Origin: Algoriphagus aquimarinus
GTDB taxonomy: Bacteria; Bacteroidota; Bacteroidia; Cytophagales; Cyclobacteriaceae
DNA: 64,000 nt
Direction: 5' to 3'
NCBI RefSeq assembly: GCF_900112005.1
Contig: NZ_FOKK01000006.1
Coordinates: 1 to 64,000 of the forward strand
Shown: positions 50,014-57,762 of the stretch, in pieces
Position numbering within the stretch: the stretch's first letter is position 1
Layout of the letters: the number at the start of each line of letters is the position of its first letter
Position numbers and translations under genes: made by a program
Notes under the pieces: model-generated
The model's database searches: none
What the model saw: the letters and a program-made list of their open reading frames with translations, nothing else
Told to the model about the DNA's origin: nothing

Positions 50014-51027
50014 ATGATTGATCTTTACATTCCTTTTGAGCAAATCAGCGCCACGCTGAAGGAAATACTACTTAAGTATGGATTTGCAGAAGAGCGGGCC
50101 CAGCGATGTGCAGTTCTTTTTGCCAAGGCTGATTTGGACGGCGTGCGCTCACATGGTGCAAACCGATTCTTCCTGTTCCTAGACTTTATCAAAAAAGGCT
50201 TGGTGAATCCTGAAAAGGAACCTGTCGCTTTGAGCCAACTTGCCATGTTTGAGCGATGGGATGGTCAGGAAGGAGTTGGGAATCTCAATGCAGATTTCGC
50301 TATGAATCGAGCTATTCAGCTTTCCAAAGAATTTGGGATTAGCTGTGTGACCTTGCAAAATACCAATCACTGGATGCGTGGCGGAAACTTCGGTTGGCAA
50401 GCCGTGGAGGAGGGGTGCATCGGCATTTGCTTTACCAATACCATTCCCAATATGCCAGCTTGGGGTGGTAGTGAACCTAAAATCGGTAACAATCCGCTTG
50501 TAATCGCAATTCCCCGAGCAAAAGGGCCAGTGGTTTTGGATATGGCTTTCACACAGTTTGCTTACGGGAAGCTAAGCATAGCTAAAGATAAAGGCGAGCA
50601 AATGGCCTATGAAGCAGGATTTGACGATGAGGGGAATCTGACCAAAGATCCTGGGACAGTGATCAACAATCATCTTGGATTACCGATCGGCTTATGGAAA
50701 GGCTCAGGGCTGAGCATGGTTTTGGATTTGCTCGCAGCCGTGCTATCTGGCGGAAATGCTTCTTTCGAAGTTGGGAAATCCGGACATGAAAGCGCTGTCT
50801 CTCAGGTTTTTCTTTGCTTTGATCCAAATAAACTCGAACTCACTGACTGGATAGAAACTAAATCGGATGCTTTAATTGAAGACCTGAAAAGCTCCTCAAC
50901 TTTTGGAGAGAAATCGGTTCGCTACCCAGGAGAGAATACCTTAGAAACCCGAAATAAAAATCTTAAAAATGGAGTGCCGATCTCAGATAAACTTTGGGCT
51001 GAACTTCAAACTGAATTGAACTCATGA
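50014..51027 (+). CDS. Ldh-family NAD(P)-dependent oxidoreductase (YiaK, 2,3-diketo-L-gulonate reductase-like)
   Basis: 337 residues. Malate/L-lactate dehydrogenase fold (PF02615): VRSHGANRFFLFLDFIKKGLVNP, SCVTLQNTNHWMRGGNFGWQAVEEGCIGICFTNT, PKIGNNPLVIAIPR, DMAFTQFAYGKL and GKSGHESAVSQVF. Such enzymes reduce 2,3-diketo-L-gulonate to 3-keto-L-gulonate, or similar keto-acids. The gene overlaps the next by 4 nt and belongs to the uronate locus. Exact substrate is inferred. Confidence 0.82.
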   Translation: MIDLYIPFEQISATLKEILLKYGFAEERAQRCAVLFAKADLDGVRSHGANRFFLFLDFIKKGLVNPEKEPVALSQLAMFERWDGQEGVGNLNADFAMNRAIQLSKEFGISCVTLQNTNHWMRGGNFGWQAVEEGCIGICFTNTIPNMPAWGGSEPKIGNNPLVIAIPRAKGPVVLDMAFTQFAYGKLSIAKDKGEQMAYEAGFDDEGNLTKDPGTVINNHLGLPIGLWKGSGLSMVLDLLAAVLSGGNASFEVGKSGHESAVSQVFLCFDPNKLELTDWIETKSDALIEDLKSSSTFGEKSVRYPGENTLETRNKNLKNGVPISDKLWAELQTELNS

Positions 51028-52064
51028 GGAAATTAAAAATTGGAATTGTAGGAACTGGTGCGATCACAGGAAAGCATGCAGATGCAATCAGTGAAATTGA
51101 AAATGCTGAATTGGTCGCACTTTGTAGCAGTTCGTCAGAGCGAGCAAAAGCTGCTAAGGAGAAATTTGGCATTGATACCTATTCGGATCTCTCTGCTTTT
51201 TTGACTCATCCAGAGCTGGACATTGTCTGTATTTGCACTGCCAGTGGACATCATATGGAAGCGGGCTTATTGGCGGCGAAAGCTGGTAAGCACTTGTTGA
51301 TAGAGAAGCCAATTGAAATCAATCTAAACAGGGCAGATCAATTAATTGATGCCTGTGAGGAAAACGGTGTGAGGCTCGGAGTTATTTTTCAGAATAGATT
51401 TTCGGCTGATTATCTCAAGCTCAAAGCTGCAGTAAGAGAAGGTAAATTCGGGAAACTTCTGATGGGAAATGCGCATGTGAATTGGTATAGAGCTCCGGAA
51501 TATTACAGCAACAGCCCGTGGAAAGGTACGCTGGAAGGAGATGGAGGCGGAGCATTTATGAATCAAGGCATTCATACGTTTGATCTTTTGCTGGATATCA
51601 TGGGTGAGGTGAAATCAGTTTTTGCAAAGGTGAAAACCGCACTGCATCCTATAGAAGGCGAGGATTTGGGTGCTGCTCTTGTGACATTTGAAAATAAAGC
51701 CTTGGGAAATATCACTGCTTCTACCGCTCTATATCCAGGCTTGCCAGAGCGCTTAGAGATTTTTGGGAAAAATGGGTCTGCTGTATTGGAGGCAGGAAAG
51801 TTGATCCATTGGAGTGTTCAAGGTGAGCAAAGCGAGCCAATTATAGCTGACACCAATACGGGTTCAGGTGCTGCAGATCCGATGGCAATTGGCCATGCAC
51901 TTCACAAAGCCCAATGGGAGCATTATTTGAATGCGATCGAAAAAAATGAGCCAGTTTTGGTAGAAGGAAAAATGGCTCGAAAATCAGTCGAGCTGATCCG
52001 AGCCATTTATAGATCTTCAGAACTAGAGAAGGAAGTCGAACTGCCTTTCTTAGATCATATTTAA
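51024..52064 (+). CDS. Gfo/Idh/MocA family oxidoreductase
   Basis: 346 residues. Rossmann loop IGIVGTGAITGKHADAI at about 6-22; Lys in LLIEKPIEINLNRADQ; active-site stretch GAFMNQGIHTFDLLLDIMG with His. Likely NAD(P)-dependent dehydrogenase or reductase of a sugar or uronate. ATGA overlap with the YiaK-like gene suggests tight coexpression. Its stop overlaps the stop of uxaA (opposite strand) by 4 nt. Confidence 0.86.
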   Translation: MRKLKIGIVGTGAITGKHADAISEIENAELVALCSSSSERAKAAKEKFGIDTYSDLSAFLTHPELDIVCICTASGHHMEAGLLAAKAGKHLLIEKPIEINLNRADQLIDACEENGVRLGVIFQNRFSADYLKLKAAVREGKFGKLLMGNAHVNWYRAPEYYSNSPWKGTLEGDGGGAFMNQGIHTFDLLLDIMGEVKSVFAKVKTALHPIEGEDLGAALVTFENKALGNITASTALYPGLPERLEIFGKNGSAVLEAGKLIHWSVQGEQSEPIIADTNTGSGAADPMAIGHALHKAQWEHYLNAIEKNEPVLVEGKMARKSVELIRAIYRSSELEKEVELPFLDHI

Positions 52065-53707
52065 AGCGAAACTCCTCTTTTCCAAGGAATAAAATCATCT
52101 TGTCCAAGTTTCATTGCTTTGGATTTTTCTTCTCCACTGGCGACTTTGATTACTTTTTCCAAGATTTCTTCGCCCATTTGCTGTATGTTTTTCTCTCCAG
52201 AGATTACAAAACCTGTATTGATATCGATGATATCAGGCATGCGTTCGGCTAGTTTGTGATTAGAGGAAACTTTGATCACAGGTGTCACAGGATTTCCGGT
52301 AGGAGTGCCTAAGCCAGTGGTGAAAAGAATCACATTTGCTCCAGCTCCAGCCATAGCTGTTGTGCTTTCTACGTCATTTCCAGGAGTGCAAAGTAAATTC
52401 AAACCTGGAGTGTTCACGTATTCGCCATAATCTAGCACATCAGTTACTGGAGAAGTGCCACCTTTTTTGGCAGCGCCTGAGGACTTCATTGCATCCGTGA
52501 TCAGTCCATCTTTAATATTTCCAGGGCTTGGATTCATGTCAAATCCAGATCCTGACGCTTCTGCTGCTGCGGCATATAGACGCATCAAAGAAGAGAAGCG
52601 CTCTGCTTTTTCGTCAGAAACGCAACGGTTGATCAATTCTTGTTCTACGCCACAAAGTTCGGGGAACTCAGATAAAATAGCTGTTCCGCCCAAGGCTACT
52701 ACCAGATCAGCGGCATACCCTACGGCTGGATTTGCAGAGATTCCAGAGAACCCATCCGAGCCACCACATTCTAGACCAACGACTAATTTGCTCAGAGGAG
52801 CGGATTCTCGCGATTGTGTATTAGCTTCAGCCATACCCACAAAGGTTTCTTTGATCGCTCTGGTGAGCATTTGTTGTTCAGTTCCTTCTACTTGTTGTTC
52901 TAGGATGATCAATGGCTTTTTGAAGTCAGGATTGATGAGGCGAAGCTTTTCTTCCATGAAAGAAGACTGCGCATTTTGACAGCCCAAACTTAAAATCGTT
53001 GCTCCCGCTACATTCGGATTGTTGATATAGCCGGCGATAAGTGCACAAAGTGCCTGAGAATCCGTTCTCGTACCACCGCAGCCTACTTGGTGATTAAGGA
53101 ATTTTATTCCGTCTATGTTTTCAAAAAGTCGATCTTCAGTCTTCTCTACGAGCGTTTCTACAGAAACCGTGTCAAAGGATCTGCTTTGACCTGACTTATA
53201 TAGACTAGCCATTTCTCTCACCATTTTCTTAAATGGATTTGGCTTACCGAAACCAAGTTCTTCGATAAAAGCGTCTTTAATGATGTCTACGTTTCTATTT
53301 TCGCAAAACACCATAGGGATAACCAACCAATAATTCCCCGTTCCCACCTGACCATCTGGTCGGTGAAAGCCCATAAAAGTTTTGTCCTTGAATTTGCTGA
53401 TATCTGGAGCGTCCCACAGGTAATCACCTGTTTTTTCACCAAAATCCTCCGCCTCATGCGTAACATTTTGGGTGCTAAGAACACCTCCAGAAGATATAGT
53501 TGAAAGCGCTTTTCCTACAATTCCCCCATACATAAAGACCTGAGCGCCTTTGATTAAGTCATTTATTGCGAACTTATGCTTGGCAGGAACATCATCTTTT
53601 AGGATTATGTCATTTCCTGAAAAACTAATGTTTTCTCCTGCTTTTAGGTCTTGTAAGGCTACTAAAACATTGTCTTTTGGATGAATTTGTAATGTTTTAT
53701 GGTTCAT
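52061..53707 (-). CDS. uxaA: Altronate dehydratase
   Basis: 548 residues. An N-terminal SAF domain (about 1-90: HPKDNVLVALQDLKAGE), then the GD_AH region with iron-binding Cys residues (QVGCGGTRTDSQALC; LGCQNAQ; GLECGGSDGFSGI) and the C-terminal part (LLCTPGNDVESTTAMAGAGAN). Dehydrates altronate to 2-keto-3-deoxygluconate. Its promoter holds operator-like site 3; the TRAP transporter genes diverge from it. Confidence 0.91.
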   Translation of the reverse strand: MNHKTLQIHPKDNVLVALQDLKAGENISFSGNDIILKDDVPAKHKFAINDLIKGAQVFMYGGIVGKALSTISSGGVLSTQNVTHEAEDFGEKTGDYLWDAPDISKFKDKTFMGFHRPDGQVGTGNYWLVIPMVFCENRNVDIIKDAFIEELGFGKPNPFKKMVREMASLYKSGQSRSFDTVSVETLVEKTEDRLFENIDGIKFLNHQVGCGGTRTDSQALCALIAGYINNPNVAGATILSLGCQNAQSSFMEEKLRLINPDFKKPLIILEQQVEGTEQQMLTRAIKETFVGMAEANTQSRESAPLSKLVVGLECGGSDGFSGISANPAVGYAADLVVALGGTAILSEFPELCGVEQELINRCVSDEKAERFSSLMRLYAAAAEASGSGFDMNPSPGNIKDGLITDAMKSSGAAKKGGTSPVTDVLDYGEYVNTPGLNLLCTPGNDVESTTAMAGAGANVILFTTGLGTPTGNPVTPVIKVSSNHKLAERMPDIIDINTGFVISGEKNIQQMGEEILEKVIKVASGEEKSKAMKLGQDDFIPWKRGVSL

Positions 53708-54052
53708 AGGAATTAATTATTAAATTGTGCAACCGATTGCGCAAAGTACGATTTTCTGGTTAGTATTGCGAAGGGGATTCTTAGATTTAAAAATCTCCGT
53801 GGAATTCGTCAATAGGAGTTTTTGAAAGATGATTTTAAAATTTGCTTTCATGAAAGGAATAGGAAAGGTATTTTAAGATTTGAATATGCTAAAATCATTC
53901 AAAGATAAGTTTCTAAAAATTGAATTTCCCCTAAGAAAACATGATTTGGCAAAAGGAATAGTATGAACTCATAAATCGATTCCGTAATTCTTCGAAAAAC
54001 ACAGCATAGAAAGGGCTATTATTGTTATTAGCTTTCAATTTTCATTAAACCC
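53708..54052. promoter_or_regulatory. 345-bp divergent promoter region between uxaA and the TRAP operon
   Basis: Contains operator-like site 3 at 53728-53743. Otherwise AT-rich, with TTAGCTTTC about 23 nt before the DctP start, close to the -7 consensus. No gene seen. Confidence 0.5.
53728..53743. promoter_or_regulatory. LacI-type operator-like site 3, before uxaA
   Basis: TGCAACCGATTGCGCA, the same pattern as sites 1 and 2, 21 bp before the uxaA start codon. Also 310 bp from the TRAP operon start, so it may act on both. Confidence 0.65.
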
Positions 54053-55039
54053 ATGAATAAAAACAAACTCTTTTTTCTCTCCATCCTAGTTCTCGTCTTC
54101 TCGTTTTCTTCCTGTCAGGGGCCTTCCTCCAAGCGGATCATTAAACTTGGTCACGGACTTGGGGTGACCCATCCAGTGCATGAGGCCATGCTTTATTTGG
54201 CCAAAAAAGTGGAGGAAAAATCTGGTGGTGAAATGATCGTAAAGATCTATCCTAACCAACAATTAGGTTCTGAGCGCGAACTGGTGGAACTACTTCAAAT
54301 CGGAAGCTTGGGTATGACGAAAGTGTCATCTGCAGCATTGGAAGGTTTTGCTCCTACCATGCAGGTTTTTGGAATGCCTTATCTTTTCCGTGACGATGCG
54401 CATCAACTGTCTGTTTTGCAAGGTGAAATAGGCAAGAAGCTTTTGTTAGATCCTGAGAAGTACTTGCTACGTGGTCTTTGTTATTATGATTCAGGCAAAA
54501 GAAGCTTTTACACAAAGGACAAACCTGTAGAGACGCCGGCTGATCTTGCTGGTTTGAAGATCCGAGTGATGGAAAGTAATACAGCTTCCAATATGGTGAA
54601 AAGCCTAGGAGGCTCTCCAACACCAGTTTCTTATGGTGAACTTTATACTGCTTTGCAGCAAGGAATCGTCGATGGTGCTGAGAATAATGCGCCGAGTCTT
54701 TATACTTCCAAGCACTACGAAGTGTGCAAGTATTACAGTATAGATGAGCACACGGCATTGCCGGATGTGATGATCGTAAGTACCAAAGTATGGGAAAGCC
54801 TCAACGAGCAACAGCAAAAATGGCTACAAGAGGCGGCTGATGAATCTGCAACCTATGAGTATAAAATCTGGGCTGAGGCTACCGAAGAAGCTTTAAATGA
54901 AATGCAAAAAGCAGGAGTGATGATATCTTATCCCGACAAAGAGCCATTTCGTCAAGCTGTAGAGTCTATGTACTCAGACCTAAAAGTTCAACAGCCAGAA
55001 ATCTATAAAATTGTGGAGGAAATCCGCGCTGTAAAATAA
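54053..55039 (+). CDS. dctP: TRAP transporter substrate-binding lipoprotein DctP
   Basis: 328 residues. Signal peptide with lipobox FSSC (Cys21), so anchored at the inner membrane facing the periplasm. DctP-family: IKLGHGLGVTHPVHEAMLYLA, LGSERELVELLQIGSLGMTKVS, and the substrate-Arg region LAGLKIRVMESNTASNMVKSLGGSPTPV, then ELYTALQQGIVDGAENN. Binds an organic acid; the uronate context makes galacturonate or a similar sugar acid likely. Confidence 0.9.
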   Translation: MNKNKLFFLSILVLVFSFSSCQGPSSKRIIKLGHGLGVTHPVHEAMLYLAKKVEEKSGGEMIVKIYPNQQLGSERELVELLQIGSLGMTKVSSAALEGFAPTMQVFGMPYLFRDDAHQLSVLQGEIGKKLLLDPEKYLLRGLCYYDSGKRSFYTKDKPVETPADLAGLKIRVMESNTASNMVKSLGGSPTPVSYGELYTALQQGIVDGAENNAPSLYTSKHYEVCKYYSIDEHTALPDVMIVSTKVWESLNEQQQKWLQEAADESATYEYKIWAEATEEALNEMQKAGVMISYPDKEPFRQAVESMYSDLKVQQPEIYKIVEEIRAVK

Positions 55040-55063
55040 TAATTAACCCAACGAATTAAACCT

Positions 55064-55552
55064 ATGTTTTCACCCCATACCAAGTTAAACCTGGATAAAT
55101 GGATTGCCCATCTCTTGGTCATCTTGATGGCACTGATGGTGCTCAATGTGACCTGGCAGGTTACTTCTCGTTATGTTTTTCAAAGCCCAAGTTCGTTCAC
55201 CGACGAATTGTCCCGATATATGCTAATCTGGGTAGGGATGCTGGGAGCTGCCTATGTCGCAGGTAAAAATGAACATTTAGCCATTGATATTCTCTTGACT
55301 AAACTGGGAGAAAAAGCACAGGATAAATTAATGATTTTAATTAACTGCTGTGTATTGACCTTTGCTCTTATAGTAATGGTGATCGGTGGATCTAACCTTG
55401 TTTACCTAACTTTTATTTTGGAACAGAAATCAGCTGTGCTGCAGATTCCTCTGGCATGCATCTACGCAATCATCCCTTTTAGCGGGTTACTGGTGATTTA
55501 CTACCAGGTTGTAGCAATAAAATTTTTGACAAGTATTAAAGCTACTGTGTAA
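55064..55552 (+). CDS. dctQ: TRAP transporter small permease DctQ
   Basis: 162 residues with four membrane spans. Family signs are WQVTSRYVFQSPSSFTDELSRYMLIWVGMLGAAY and the next loop GKNEHLAIDIL. Its stop overlaps the DctM start by 1 nt (TAATG). Confidence 0.88.
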   Translation: MFSPHTKLNLDKWIAHLLVILMALMVLNVTWQVTSRYVFQSPSSFTDELSRYMLIWVGMLGAAYVAGKNEHLAIDILLTKLGEKAQDKLMILINCCVLTFALIVMVIGGSNLVYLTFILEQKSAVLQIPLACIYAIIPFSGLLVIYYQVVAIKFLTSIKATV

Positions 55553-56847
55553 TGGAGATTTTAAGCGTATTAATATTAGTGCTATCCTTTCTTTTCTTTT
55601 TAGGGATTGGAGTGCCTGTGGCTTGGAGTCTTGGACTTTCAAGTATGCTGACCTTAATGGTTACAGTCCAAACTATGCCTGCAATTACCACAATCGCTCA
55701 GCGAATGGGGACGGGATTGGATAGCTTTTCCCTGTTGGCAATTCCCTTCTTTATTCTCGCAGGAGAATTGATGAACCGGGGAGGTATCGCCAATCGTTTG
55801 ATTGAGTTTGCGAAAGCATTGACAGGTAGGATGCGAGGTGGTTTGCTTCATGTCAATATCATTGCAGCCATGCTTATGGGGGCGATTGCAGGTTCTGCAG
55901 TAGCCGCGGCATCTTCTATGGGAGGGATTTTGGGGAAAAGAATGGAGAAAGAAGGCTATCCTAAAGAATTGGGAGCAGCAGTGAATATTACTTCCTCTAC
56001 TACTGGATTGATCATTCCTCCATCTAACGTGTTGATCGTTTACTCTCTTGCTTCAGGTGGGGTTTCTGTGGCGGCGTTGTTCGTTGCAGGTTATTTGCCA
56101 GGATTGTTAGTCGGTGGATTGTTGATGATAACAGCTGCAATTATGGTTAGAGTTCATAAGCTGCCAGAAGGAGAAGGATCTTCTTTTAAGTTGATATTAA
56201 AAACATTTTGGGAGGCAGTTCCAAGTTTATTTTTATTAATTGTAGTGATTGGAGGGATTATAGGAGGAGTATTTACGGCTACAGAAGCTTCAGCTATTGC
56301 AGTGGTTTATTCCTTGGTTCTTTCGATGATCTATAGAGAATTGAAAGTAAAAGATTTGCCATCTGTATTGCTAAAATCTGCAGAAACTACCGCAGTGGTA
56401 ATGCTTTTGATCGCAACTTCCATGGCCATGTCTTGGGTGATGTCCAGCGAGGAAATTCCTCAAAACATCTCCAATGCCTTACTAGGCTTGAGTGACAACA
56501 TTTTTGTGATCTTGATTATGATCAATTTACTTCTGCTAGTTGTAGGTGTCTTTATGGACATGACTCCAGCGGTATTGATATTTACCCCGATCTTCTTGCC
56601 AGTTGTGACTGCTTTAGGAGTTGATCCTGTTCACTTCGGTATCATGATGGTACTTAATCTTTGTATAGGACTTTGTACGCCGCCAGTAGGTTCTATTCTC
56701 TTTATTGGAGTTGGGGTGGCAAATACAACGATACAAAAAGTCATGAAACCCATGTTGCCCTTCTATTTTGCGATGGTCTTGGCCTTGATTCTGATCATGC
56801 TTTTCCCAGAGATTTCACTTTGGCTACCAAGAGTATTTGGAGTTTAA
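55552..56847 (+). CDS. dctM: TRAP transporter large permease DctM
   Basis: 431 residues, about 12 spans. Signs are FLGIGVPVAWSLGLSS, RMGTGLDSFSLLAIPFFILAGELMNRGG, GAIAGSAVAAASSMGGIL, SSTTGLIIPPSNVLIVYS and LCIGLCTPPVGSILFIG. Moves the substrate with Na+ or H+ together with DctQ. A terminator follows. Confidence 0.92.
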   Translation: MEILSVLILVLSFLFFLGIGVPVAWSLGLSSMLTLMVTVQTMPAITTIAQRMGTGLDSFSLLAIPFFILAGELMNRGGIANRLIEFAKALTGRMRGGLLHVNIIAAMLMGAIAGSAVAAASSMGGILGKRMEKEGYPKELGAAVNITSSTTGLIIPPSNVLIVYSLASGGVSVAALFVAGYLPGLLVGGLLMITAAIMVRVHKLPEGEGSSFKLILKTFWEAVPSLFLLIVVIGGIIGGVFTATEASAIAVVYSLVLSMIYRELKVKDLPSVLLKSAETTAVVMLLIATSMAMSWVMSSEEIPQNISNALLGLSDNIFVILIMINLLLLVVGVFMDMTPAVLIFTPIFLPVVTALGVDPVHFGIMMVLNLCIGLCTPPVGSILFIGVGVANTTIQKVMKPMLPFYFAMVLALILIMLFPEISLWLPRVFGV

Positions 56848-56894
56848 AAAATTGTAGAGTGTAAGATGTAGGATGACCGATGAAAAGAATTCAA

Positions 56895-56920
56895 AAACGG
56901 CAGTTTCACTACTGTCGTTT
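56895..56920 (+). terminator. Terminator of the TRAP operon
   Basis: Arms AAACGGCAGT and ACTGTCGTTT with one wobble around TTCACT, followed by TTTTG. Confidence 0.85.
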
Positions 56921-57001
56921 TTTTGTTTTAGCCCGTTTTGATCTCTAGATGAAGATTTCCGTAAATTGAGCTAAGAATCTTTGTCTCTAAAAAACAAAAC
57001 A

Positions 57002-57286
57002 ATGGACTCTATTATTGTAAATCCTAAAAATGGGAAGGAGCTTAAGTTTGTTGCCGAACTTTTGGAAAAGCTTGGTGTGAGTAACGAGATTTTTTCATTT
57101 AATAAAAAGGAAGATTTAGAAATACTTCTAGATGCCTTTGAAGCTCAGCAAAAAAAATATGATGATGAGGTTCCCGAAGAATATTACCAGGTTCTAGATG
57201 GGAGAAGGGCAGAATATCTAAAAGGGAATTCTAAGTCAAGCTCTTGGGAAGAAGTCAAAGCTAGGGTGATTGGAAAGATTAAATGA
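57002..57286 (+). CDS. Antitoxin of the second RelE/ParE-type pair
   Basis: 94 residues from the ATG at 57002 (a TTG at 56981 would add seven). Helical and charged: LKFVAELLEKLGVSNEIFSFN, then DLEILLDAFEAQQKKYDDE and a C-terminal SSSWEEVKARVIGKI. Overlaps the toxin ATG by 4 nt (ATGA). It resembles small Bacteroidota antitoxins without a clear DNA-binding fold. Intact. Confidence 0.68.
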   Translation: MDSIIVNPKNGKELKFVAELLEKLGVSNEIFSFNKKEDLEILLDAFEAQQKKYDDEVPEEYYQVLDGRRAEYLKGNSKSSSWEEVKARVIGKIK

Positions 57287-57578
57287 TATATTCCCTTGAA
57301 GTACTTAATTCTGCTGAAATTGAAATTTCAGATGCATTCATCTGTTACGAAGAGAAAGTTGCAGGGCTAGGTCAAAGGTTTTAGGGGCTGTTGAAAGTGC
57401 ATTAAATCTAATCGTAAAAGCTCCTGAACTATATCAATTTAGGGAAATGCCATTCAGGAGTTGTCCGCTAAAAGGATTTCCATACTTAATATTCTATGCA
57501 ATTGAAGACGAGGTCATTGTAGTCTATTCTATTTTTAATACCGCCCAAGATCCTGCGAAATGGCCATGGAATAAGTAA
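57283..57578 (+). pseudogene. RelE/ParE family toxin, broken by a single-base shift
   Basis: Reads MIYSLEVLNSAEIEISDAF and YEEKVAGLGQRF, then a TAG in frame at 57382. In the -1 frame the family sequence continues: ...LGAVESALNLIVKAPELYQF, PLKGFPYLIFYAIEDEVI, ending FNTAQDPAKWPWNK at 57578. A run of four T at 57379-57382 is one base short of what keeps the frame. So a 1-bp deletion (or a sequencing error in a homopolymer) inactivates it. Confidence 0.8.
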
Positions 57579-57632
57579 TAGAATTAATTTCTGCTTTTTG
57601 AAATCTTTGGTAATAATCTAAGTTCCCCTTAA

Positions 57633-57758
57633 CCGACATCCGACATCCGACATCCGACATCCGACATCGGACATCCGACATCCGAAATCCGAAAACCGAC
57701 AACTGACAACTGACAACGCACAACTCACACCCGGCATCGGTCACCCAACACCCGACAT
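57633..57758. repeat. 7-bp tandem repeat, CCGACAT type
   Basis: About 18 units of 7 bp, first exact (CCGACAT five times) then drifting (CGGACAT, CCGAAAA, CTGACAA, CGCACAA, CCGGCAT). It fills the gap between the broken toxin and the ABC-F gene and is not coding. Confidence 0.85.
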
Positions 57759-57762
57759 CCTC

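Noticed and set aside
57535..57744. 69-codon frame with DVRCRMSDVGCRMS-type repeats
   Set aside because: It is only the translation of the 7-bp tandem repeat; the Cys-rich pattern has no biological meaning.
57633..57758. Possible CRISPR array
   Set aside because: The units are 7 bp in direct contact, with no spacers and no cas genes nearby.
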